Positions 23,101 to 29,300 of a DNA stretch of 64,000 bases are shown piece after piece (position 1 is the stretch's first letter; every line of letters begins with the position of its first letter). The notes below the pieces were generated by a model. The model searched no databases and was not told the DNA's origin. It was given only the letters and a program-made list of their open reading frames with translations. This stretch comes from Sinohyriopsis cumingii (taxonomy: Eukaryota > Mollusca > Bivalvia > Unionida > Unionidae). The position numbers and the translations under genes were made by a program. The stretch is from NCBI GenBank assembly GCA_028554795.2, contig CM068825.1, forward strand, positions 90,950,951-91,014,950, given 5' to 3'.

Positions 23101-25864
23101 AGGATGAAAAAGCACCAGGTGAAAATCACACCCATCTGCTTTGTTGATACACACAAGCTCATGTTTGTACCCCATCCACAAAGTTGGGTTGTCCGAGTTT
23201 CCTCTGACCCTTGCCACCCCATTTTTGATATTGGGACATTTATGTTGGGGTGTGGGGTCAGATTCTACTGCCTATCAAAAAGTTGGAATTCGCAATCATC
23301 TTTTGGTGTTGGCATAAGGATAACAGCTTACTAGCCAGCCTAACAAACTTGAACGACTTTTCATCAAGATATAGCCATTTGAAGTAGATAAGAATATGAT
23401 TTGTTTTTTCAAAAACTGTGAGTATAATATTTATAATATATTTAATGCACTGACAGACAAGACAAAAGTACATCGATGGTTATATATATATAGTTTGTGT
23501 GTGTGTGCTTTTAAAAAAATTCAGTCATATCGCTACCATGTCTACAGTCTAACAGATTATAGTGATGTCTAGCACTGGAGCATCATGCCACAGACATGTA
23601 GCATGATGTCGAACCCAGTCACATTATCCTGACACCAGGCCAACCAGTCCTAACACTAACATCTTATGCTGAGTGCCAAGTGAGGCAGCTGTTAGTACCA
23701 TTTTTGTAACTCTTTGGTATGACTTGGCCAAGGATCGAACCCACGAACTCCCGCATCCAAGGTGGACAATCTAACCACTAGGCCACATAATGTTTGTAAA
23801 TAAATATAATGCACACTTAATTCTAAACATATCTATTCTTATAACAACCACCAGAAATGTGTCAGCCTCACAGCACGGTGAAAAACAATTTTCAACAAGT
23901 ACTGAGGAGGTGTCAGCAATGTTTTTGTTGGTATCACGTGACTACTGCATCGACCTGTGCTCTCTGCTTAGTGAATCTGGTTTTCTTCAAGTTGCTGCAA
24001 CATTTACATATTTCCGGTCATTGTTTTCAGAATAAATATTTTGAGAAGTTTGGGTTATTTCATTTTTCTATAAAGGTTACATGACTTTATTTTATATGTA
24101 CAATTTGTATTCCCTCGGCAACACTACAAATGGTTTATTGTTGATATCATGTGACTATATGACCTCTGATGTCACTGACAGGTAGGGTAAGAGATCTGTG
24201 CAGTCATGTGCGTAGGAATTCTAATGGCAAGATCCAGGTCAAGTTTAAGCAAAGGTGTACTTTTGTCTGTGAGCAGATTAAAGATATAATGAATGCTATG
24301 CTCGCAATTTCTGAGAAGATAAATCATATTCCTATTGATTTCATACAGGTATATCTCGATGAAAAGTCATTTAAGTTTGCTAGACCAGCTACCCTATGCC
24401 AACACCAAATGGTGTCGACGAATTCCAACTTTTTGATACAAAGTGGACTTTGACCCTATGCCCCAACATAGATGTCCAAATATCAAAAATGGGGTGGCAA
24501 GGGTTGGAGGAAACTCAGACTAAGTTGGAGTACAATTAGTCCTACAATGTAAGACATAGCACATGTTGGTTTTGTTTCAGTGTTATGTCTTACTATCCAA
24601 ATAACGTCCTTGTATAGTATGTTCCGATGTCACTGACATCGTAACAAGTAGTCAAAGTTTCAGGAATATCTCACACATTTGGCAGCATATATAGACACTG
24701 TTCCACTAATTAATGTGTAATTAATATACTTATTGTGCTGTCTTTATCCTGGCGGAATGAAAATATGACACTAGCAAATGGTCGCATTTTCATGTTCCGT
24801 TCACATACATTTGAATTTGTTGCAATGCAAAAGATAGTCGAGGTATACCGAAGTATGTTTAAGTATGTTCATGTGCCAGATATGTTTCTTGAACAAAACG
24901 AAACATTACTTTACAGTTCCAATAGGCCTAATATATTTTTATTTGTTTTGTTAAAAAGTAATATTTCAACTTAACCGATTTCGGCATTCCCAGCTTTCAT
25001 CAACTGAAATGTAGGCCAATCAAACTTGAAAACAGGTCCATTTCTTTTGTGAAAATTTATTAGAGAAAAGACATCAGAGAAAGTAAAGTCCATGTTGTTG
25101 TCATAAAACAGTATGACTATACTTTGTTGAAAAGCGTCGTTATTTTAGTTGCCAGTTGTGTGAGATAATCCTGAAGATTTGACTTTCCTTACGATGTTAG
25201 TTGACATTAAAACACACTACACAGCACTGTTGGTTAGGCGGTAAGACCCTGACGCCCAAACATAAATATCAGCGTAAAGGTCTTACATGTAGGGCTAGGG
25301 TACAATATTAGTACATGTTGAGGCTAAGCTATGTTTTCTGATACAGACTTTCATATCAACATTGACATTAGTTCAAAGTTGTCAACCAGGTCAACTGCAC
25401 ATCATTTTCCTGATTATGTTCTTTTGAACCTGTAATTTGTAAAAGGATTTCGACGAAGGTGAACGACAAAATCCTATAAATGAAACACGCACCGAAATAC
25501 CTGATGGGCTTAGATTAAAAAGAGAATGTCGTGCCTGTAAACGGTTTGTCAATACTTTTTGAAACGAGCTGCGTTAACTCTTCCTATTGTAAATGCTGCA
25601 ACATAAAATGCTTAAACAACTGTCAAGCACCTTAATATACACTCAACATACACACAAACAAACCAGGTACAGTATTTCCTCACCAGACAAGTTCGATTTC
25701 TGTAAAACAGAGCCCGAAGTAACATCATAAACTTTAATGGCGGGCTCCTTTGTTGCCACTATGATGGAACTCAACGACGAGTGGTATGTAACACTGGCGG
25801 CAGGTTCTCCAATGGGTATACACCCATCTTCACCAACATACCACCGCTTTCTCGTGGCCGCCAT
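2064..25864 (-). CDS. BIRC6: BIRC6 (BRUCE/apollon), N-terminal seven coding exons, 3' partial
   Basis: Seven minus-strand exons join in phase: 25864-25684, 18556-18375, 11422-11288, 8442-8192, 6712-6584, 4264-4191 and 2113-2064. They give residues 1-334 of a protein that follows vertebrate BIRC6 throughout. Visible parts are an N-terminal WD40-like segment (about 1-160), a helical linker, the conserved stretch DRLGYLLPSSQPE, and one BIR domain (about 231-310). The BIR zinc ligands keep canonical spacing: C276, C279, H296, C303 (CX2CX16HX6C). BIRC6 is known as a giant cytosolic/Golgi-associated anti-apoptotic E2/E3 ubiquitin ligase of about 4,800 residues; its UBC domain would lie far beyond the left edge. 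Every intron here has GT-AG ends. The start ATG at 25864 is the first possible one, because an in-frame TGA lies two codons upstream. The gene is head to head with TBCB. Identity rests on recalled family sequence, not a search. Confidence 0.93.
2484..3325 (+). mobile_element. Tigger/pogo-like non-autonomous element, copy A
   Basis: Starts TA|CAGTGCAATCCCCC, a CAGT-type end with a TA target typical of pogo/Tigger elements. Tandem modules of roughly 135-150 bp follow, each carrying ATAACGCGGTCGTGGCGTGG-like and GGGGAAGAG...TATGAATT sequence. An AT-rich unique body extends to about 3325. The right-hand inverted end was not found, so the copy looks truncated. The minus strand keeps a short conserved frame ([11 protein letters not shown]) of unknown meaning that may be a remnant transposase tail. 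Confidence 0.65.
3395..4105 (+). mobile_element. Tigger/pogo-like non-autonomous element, copy B (partial)
   Basis: Repeats copy A from its internal modules onward. The CACCAGGTTCTTGAAG block recurs at 2852 and 3640, an offset of about 788 bp, with similarity continuing to the GTTATTAATTT end. It lacks the CAGT end. The same unit occurs at 54777-55372. Confidence 0.65.
4191..4264 (-). CDS. BIRC6: BIRC6 coding exon 6 (BIR domain end, residues 293-318)
   Basis: A short 74-bp exon encoding SEHERHSPSCPYVKG and then EHTQNVPLS. It supplies the last two zinc ligands, His296 and Cys303. The acceptor is TTGCAG|GT and the donor TCAG|GTAAGA, in phase 2 and out phase 1. Repeats with Tigger-like end modules end within about 100 bp of it. 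Confidence 0.95.
4265..6583. other. BIRC6 intron 5
   Basis: AT-rich intronic DNA with no recognised element or coding sequence. Confidence 0.6.
6584..6712 (-). CDS. BIRC6: BIRC6 coding exon 5 (BIR domain core, residues 250-293)
   Basis: Encodes WALPEPMAQAGFYHQP followed by DDRAMCFTCSVCLVCWEPTD, nearly identical to the vertebrate BIRC6 BIR core. Cys276 and Cys279 are the first two zinc ligands. Phase is 2 in and 2 out, with Trp293 split TG|G across the next intron. The donor is CATG|GTAAGA. Confidence 0.96.
6713..8191. other. BIRC6 intron 4
   Basis: AT-rich intronic DNA with no recognised element. Short plus-strand frames here show no family resemblance. Confidence 0.6.
8192..8442 (-). CDS. 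BIRC6: BIRC6 coding exon 4 (residues 167-250, start of BIR region)
   Basis: Starts WATVCLELQHC and ends in YSEAARRETFSKWPHMNY. It contains the highly conserved TDRLGYLLPSSQPE and ERTLMYSEA motifs of BIRC6. The final residues open the BIR domain (RRETFSKWP). The acceptor is GTTTAG|TG and the donor AA|GTGAGT, leaving phase 2, which exon 5 completes as AAG (Lys250). The 128-codon plus-strand frame over this exon is an antisense shadow. Confidence 0.95.
8905..10441. mobile_element. Terminal-inverted-repeat DNA transposon, pogo/Tigger type, no intact transposase
   Basis: The left end reads TACACCACTCCCTCGATAACT. The complement of the right end reads CAGTACACCTCTCCCTTGATA. These imperfect inverted ends are about 24 bp long, and the right end has the CAGT motif next to a TA. 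Length is about 1.5 kb. A frame starting MSGIKEKLKGTKNP near 9553 is short and not identifiable. The left CAGT is degraded, so the exact left border is uncertain. Confidence 0.6.
10442..10680. repeat. Interspersed repeat shared with 59981-60210
   Basis: Stretches such as GTGTTTGTTTTATTTTAACCT and GAGATCAGTAAAGATAG recur in order near 59981-60210 (GTGTTTGTTTATTTTAGCCT, GATGATCAGTAAAGATAG). It directly abuts the right end of the preceding TIR element. Class unknown. Confidence 0.5.
11288..11422 (-). CDS. BIRC6: BIRC6 coding exon 3 (residues 122-166)
   Basis: A phase 0/0 exon of 45 codons reading AVQLLKSLSHAEISG and ending GNHKTIK. It is equivalent to the vertebrate AQQLLSACLEKVDIS...ANHKVAK linker after the first propeller strands. 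Splice sites are good: TCTGCAG|GC acceptor and AAG|GTAAGT donor. The central part is less conserved than the flanking exons, as expected for a linker. Confidence 0.88.
12481..12535. repeat. (TA)n microsatellite
   Basis: Three runs of TA dinucleotides separated by TTAA interruptions. Confidence 0.95.
12549..12664 (-). mobile_element. SINE family 1, copy 1 (head only)
   Basis: Minus-strand tRNA-like head of SINE1, with an A-box-like region near the right end and a degraded B-box (GGTTTCGATCC on the minus strand). It stops after the conserved CAAAGACTTACAAAAATGGTA segment. The 3' half is missing. Confidence 0.75.
12733..13056 (-). mobile_element. SINE family 1, copy 2 (near full length)
   Basis: Minus-strand SINE1 with a tRNA-like head at the right and an eroded hairpin region. 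It is flanked by ACTTAGAATACT (12721-12732) and ACTTAGAATGCT (13057-13068), a 12-bp target-site duplication with one mismatch. This indicates LINE-mediated insertion. The minus-strand open frame across it is only SINE-encoded peptide. Confidence 0.88.
13260..13990. repeat. Divergent tandem array, about 120-bp unit
   Basis: About six degenerate units sharing phrases such as AAGATGGCTGCCATGGTGAC, ATTGGATGTCAGATCAGCA, TTCAGGACCAACTAGACAT and GGTGAAAACCC. Spacing is irregular. A reverse-oriented relative lies at about 41795-42180 in TBCB intron 2/3 territory. Confidence 0.65.
14999..15340. repeat. Imperfect direct duplication, about 181-bp unit
   Basis: GGTTTTGAACATTTTGCCGG... near 15000 recurs as AGTTTTAAACACTCCGCCAA... 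near 15180. Both are followed by GAAGCAA...TTGCCAATGAAAC-like sequence and an ATTGATTA block. Function unknown. Confidence 0.5.
15326..15377 (+). repeat. Inverted repeat, left arm (52 bp)
   Basis: Forms a 51/52 match with the complement of 15836-15887, core CAGCAATCCATCAAAGTCAT. The arms are separated by 458 bp. Confidence 0.9.
15836..15887 (-). repeat. Inverted repeat, right arm (52 bp)
   Basis: Reverse complement of the arm at 15326-15377 with one mismatch. The arms could form a stem with a loop of about 460 nt in the BIRC6 pre-mRNA or in DNA. No transposon ends or coding sequence were recognised between them. Confidence 0.9.
17671..17684. repeat. G14 homopolymer tract
   Basis: Fourteen consecutive G on the plus strand, hence C14 in the BIRC6 transcript direction. 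It could form a G-quadruplex in DNA. Length may be affected by sequencing error. Confidence 0.9.
18375..18556 (-). CDS. BIRC6: BIRC6 coding exon 2 (residues 61-121)
   Basis: Encodes VGVRKDLHGVLMLDTALQTP and ends KLELPLAE. It follows the vertebrate VGCRKDLNGILLLDTALQTPVSK...LELPVTE segment of the N-terminal WD40-like domain. The acceptor is TTTAG|CT after a T-rich tract. The donor GAG|GTACGA is weaker than the others in this gene. The length of 182 bp fits phase 1 in and phase 0 out. Confidence 0.93.
19175..19903. mobile_element. 729-bp terminal-inverted-repeat element (MITE-like)
   Basis: The left end is GGGGCCAACCATTTAGTATG. The complement of the right end is GGGGCTGGCTATTTAGTACA. These 23-bp ends match at 17 positions, and every mismatch is a transition, as expected from ageing of once-identical TIRs. 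Both ends are flanked by ATA, consistent with a 3-bp target duplication and thus possibly a Harbinger-type element. No transposase was seen. Internally it carries the TATAGCGCC...AGCTCTAAGTGCTTTACA motif, a phrase common in repeated DNA of marine invertebrates. Confidence 0.65.
21312..21806 (-). mobile_element. SINE family 2, copy a, split by a SINE1 insertion
   Basis: Minus-strand SINE2. The tail part (GGGTTTAATGTCATTTTCAG on the plus strand) lies at the left, and the middle part ending CTTTCTCACATACC at the right. It is interrupted at 21417-21736 by SINE1 copy 3. The head beyond about 21806 is degraded or missing. Confidence 0.8.
21417..21736 (-). mobile_element. SINE family 1, copy 3 (full length, nested)
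   Basis: Full-length minus-strand SINE1 of about 320 bp. The head at the right reads TGGTGGCCTAGTGGTTAGAG (A-box like) and then GTGTTCGATCC (B-box like). The body carries a perfect 12-bp hairpin, CATCATGCTACA/TGTAGCATGATG with loop GACA. A perfect 13-bp duplication AGGAAAAGCCCAG (21404-21416 and 21737-21749) brackets it inside SINE2. Confidence 0.93.
23168..23420 (-). repeat. Unclassified repeat family R3, inverted copy
   Basis: The minus strand matches 24317-24533 closely by eye, sharing GATGAAAAGTC, TTATGCCAACACCAAA, GAATTCCAACTTTTTGATA and ATCAAAAATGGGGTGGCAAG. Together the two copies form an inverted pair about 0.9 kb apart. The family also occurs at 33870-34950. Its open frame includes YLDEKSFKF, but no protein family was recognised. 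Confidence 0.8.
23493..23787 (-). mobile_element. SINE family 1, copy 4
   Basis: Nearly complete minus-strand SINE1 with a GT-rich (complement CA) tail at the left, the conserved hairpin region and a tRNA-like head ending AGGCCAC at the right. It lies between the two inverted copies of repeat R3. Confidence 0.88.
23840..24533 (+). repeat. Unclassified repeat family R3, longer copy
   Basis: Plus-strand copy with the landmarks TATCACGTGACTAC, GGTCAAGTTTAAGC, GAGCAGATTAAAGA and the GGGGTGGCAAGGGTTGGAGG end. A 94-codon frame covers 24169-24453. Similar peptide frames in the other copies (KFKQR...VCEQIKDIM versus KFHRV...VCQQIKEIM) hint at an old coding element, but no domain was identified. Confidence 0.6.
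25684..25864 (-). CDS. BIRC6: BIRC6 coding exon 1 (residues 1-60 and first base of 61)
   Basis: Begins MAATRKRWYVGEDGC and contains AIKVYDVTSGSVLQ, matching the TIKVIDGTSGATLQ region of vertebrate BIRC6. This is the first WD40-like repeat, although the alanine-rich vertebrate N-terminus is missing. It ends in phase 1 at a G|GTGAGG donor. An in-frame TGA two codons before the ATG excludes a longer in-frame start. The long plus-strand frames over this exon are antisense shadows. Confidence 0.93.
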
Positions 25865-26269
25865 CTTTCAATCCAACATCGAAGCAAATCTCGTCATGAC
25901 ATCATTAGTATTTCGATTAAGTTGCTATTTCTTGAACAAAACAAAATTTCATTTGAAAGCTAAAACTTAGGTTGAAAGATTTTGTTTCGTTTAAAAAAAA
26001 AGAAGAGAGAACAATGATCATTATAACGTTGAGACAATTATTTCAGCCGACTAATCTAGTCTGGTACCCTTCCTTTTAGTATAGAATGAATGCACTTTAA
26101 ACTTGTTTCAAGAATGTTACGGTACACGCACACCATGAATAGACTTAGAGTCATGTGACAACAGTTTGTGTACCAGACTACGGATCGATTGTCACTCCGG
26201 GTACGTGAGAAAACGTTCTTTCGGGCGTACGGGAAGTCGACGGGAAGCGCTTATAGAGCAGATGTAAAC
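25865..26269. promoter_or_regulatory. Probable bidirectional BIRC6/TBCB promoter region
   Basis: Only 405 bp separate the BIRC6 and TBCB start codons, which point away from each other, so both 5' UTRs and core promoters must fit here or overlap. The TBCB-proximal part (about 26180-26260) is richer in CpG than the surroundings. An exact 11-bp inverted repeat, TAGTCTGGTAC (26057-26067) and GTACCAGACTA (26170-26180), lies in the middle. No TATA box is convincing. Promoter status is inferred from gene geometry. Confidence 0.65.
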
Positions 26270-26389
26270 ATGTCCCAAAACATTACAGTTGTCACTCAAA
26301 GTATGGTCAGTGTGATCATCACCAGCTCTGTAAATACCTTCGGTTCAGAAAGGCGTTTCCAGAAAAATATGACAATAGCTGATTTAAAG
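26270..26389 (+). CDS. TBCB: TBCB exon 1 (residues 1-40)
   Basis: Encodes the start of the ubiquitin-like domain, [16 protein letters not shown] and MTIADLK, matching vertebrate VFISSSLNTFRSEKRY...LTIAEFK. Phase 0 end, donor AAG|GTACAC. Confidence 0.95.
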
Positions 26390-29300
26390 GTACACGTGCT
26401 ATGGTACACAGGTGCTCCTGTCGTTACTAACAATTGACCTGTCATACATGTACTATATAATAACTACAAGGCAGGACACTTGTCTCCTTGGTCACGCGAC
26501 CTATTTAAGAATAAACGCTGATATCTAACGTTACGCTTTGCGTAGCCGCAGACATGTAGCATGATGTCAGACCAAGTCACATTATCCTGACACCTGGCCA
26601 ACCAGTCCTAACACTAACCACTTAATGCTGAGCGCCTAGCAAGGCAGCTGTTAGCACCAGTTATAAAAGTCTTTGGTATGACTTGACCAGGGTTCGAACC
26701 CATGACCTCCCATATCCGGGGCAGATGCTCTAACCACTAGGCCACCGGAAAGCAAAATCATGAAGCAAACACAAAGCACACTCATAAAATTTAAGCCAGA
26801 GTAAAACTTTTATTGTTACAGATATGTTCAAGAAGTCTTTATAGAAATAAAAATACAACATGAATACTAATTTGACTATCTAGACTTGTTCCAAAGGGTA
26901 TGTCAAGAAAGAAGGGTTTTGAAGTCGCTACTCATTAAATTTTTATAATACTGAGGGCTTTACTCATTTGACAGAAAATATATAGTGATCAATTTGAATC
27001 ACTATTTTAATTTATTGTTACCTAATGAAAGGGGACCACAGGTAACAAGTGGTCTAAAGCTCTCGCCTTTGCCGATGATTGCAATCTCACCTCTGTCCAT
27101 TTGGGTTTGATTCTCGAGCTCACCAGATGTGGGTATGTGAGACAGCTTGACATTTGCTTCCTGTGGGTCAGTGGTTCTTCTGGATTTTCCTGGGTTCTTC
27201 CTCCACATGGTATACTGATTGCCATGTATGGCCAATCATGTGCTAAAAAATGACATTAAACCCGCAACTTAATGTAAATGTCATGACATGAAAGAGGAGA
27301 TTAACTTTTTTTAGGTATGGACAGCCATATCCTGTTATAATGCAATGTGTGACTCTGATATACACTCACTTATAAGTCTAGTCCAACTGTAAACAACATG
27401 GATCCTGACCATTGTTGCTTGTTCTGTAGATGGCTTCTGACAAACTACAGTGACCCAGATCTGTCATTGTATTTGGTGGCAGATCTGGGTCTTTGCAGCT
27501 TGCATTTGGATCCAACTTATAAGCAACTATATGCTTTAATAATAAAGTAAGAATAATGTGGGAATTATAAGAATGTCCGACAATCAAGAAGAAACTTGCA
27601 GAATATGGTGACCATCTAGAAAGTCATATTAACATTTCAGCTGAATGGCTTTGTAACAAGGAATTTAGACCTAATGGGTTTTAGACCATTGAAGAGATAG
27701 AGAATAGCTTGAATTACCAGTTATTAAAAAAAACTGAGTTTAACGACCAGTTGTAAATTTTTGTAAAAATTATTTACACTGTATGTTAAATAAATTTGAA
27801 CACGAAGTGCAATTCTAACCATCTAGGTCAGGGTGTCCAACCGTTTTTGGGCTGGGGGCCAAAACAGATAAAATGCTGAAGGTTGTGGGCAGCATAAGCA
27901 GGAACAGATTATTAATTGAATACAAAAATACCAAATAATTGTTACATGACACTAATAACATGCTTATTACATGGTTGTAATAATATTGTTAAATAAGATA
28001 TCTGCATATTGTGTTTGATACATAAATAATCATCAGAAGGCAATACAGAATATTGGAATAAGTATTAGTTAAAATGCATATTTTCAAATGGATTGCCTAC
28101 ATGGCCTTGGGCAACAAATTGTGAAGAACTATGCTGCCTGATGGCCATGGGTTGGAGACGCTAGATTCAGGTAGACATACAGTTTTGATCTGATATACAA
28201 ATTTAGATGAGACATGTGCTTTTTACAGATTGTCTACACATGCATTAAATACTCAACTGCTACTTGAATGATGCACTGAATTTTGAAGGAAGTATTGAGT
28301 AGTTTTTAAAATGTGTTTCTTGGATTTATCTGCCCTTACAATAGAATGATTATACCTTGCCTTTTCAGCAGTATGCATTATTTTGTACATATAAGCATGT
28401 AGATTATAATATTATTTTATTAACAGATATGAAACTTCTATAATTTTGACATACGAAACCATTCTGTTCACTTGGGTATGCAGTTTTTAAATTATGCTAA
28501 AATGAAATTATGTAGCTATGCTATTAACATATGAGAAATATTTAGATGGACTGTTCTCAAAACAGTTATAAATATATGAAACTGCTGTTCACAATGCCTA
28601 TGAATATATAAAATGCACCATCCAAAAATAGGCAGAAAGATATTATGAGCACAAAGTTTTTATACGGTGTCAGTCGGGTAACAAACATTATACAGTAATA
28701 AAGTTCAACATAAATGATCCCACATATGGTATTCCTTCCACTCTGCTGCAGAATCCACCAGAATGTCATTTTCATGTAGACAGAGATCAGAACAAGGTGC
28801 ATAGATCCCTCACATGCTGAACCAGGTCACACATGGCTGTGTATAGTCTACACCCAATGATTCCAACCAGTAGTATTTGGATAAGCTCAGGAAATCAGCT
28901 GGAAATGTACCCAACTGAACAGTGCAAAAACATGATCCAGAAACTTAGTGTTTTATTATAATCACCACTATATAGTTATATGATCATAGACAGCTAAATA
29001 TTTAAAAATTAGTTATGCCTTTCATATTTTACATTTAATCAGGGATGGTCCTGGCTTTTAAAAAGCTGTCGCCAAAAAAATCGCCAACCTCAATATTTTG
29101 TCGCCAATTTTCAAAAAGTGTCGCCAGAACAAGTAGTGTACATTTTTCCAAGTGTTAATTTAGTCTGTTAATGTAACAGGCAATGAAAATTACAAAAGAT
29201 GGGTTACTTAATTCTTTAATTACAACAAGCATTAACAAAATGTTACAAAGTGTTACATGAAGATCCGTCACAATTTTAGGGCTGCCCACTTGTTGAATGC

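Larger units (their letters stand above)
18557..25683. other. BIRC6 intron 1
   Basis: Contains a TIR MITE (19175-19903), nested SINEs (21312-21806), an inverted pair of an unclassified repeat (23168-24533) and SINE1 copy 4. The remainder is AT-rich with no coding sequence recognised. Confidence 0.65.

Noticed and set aside
25737-25970. Plus-strand frames over the BIRC6 start
   Set aside because: Antisense to BIRC6 exon 1, whose encoded sequence and donor are convincing.
26168-26269. Upstream extension of TBCB exon 1
   Set aside because: The frame is open back to a TGA at 26156 but has no ATG before 26270, and family length fits the start at 26270.
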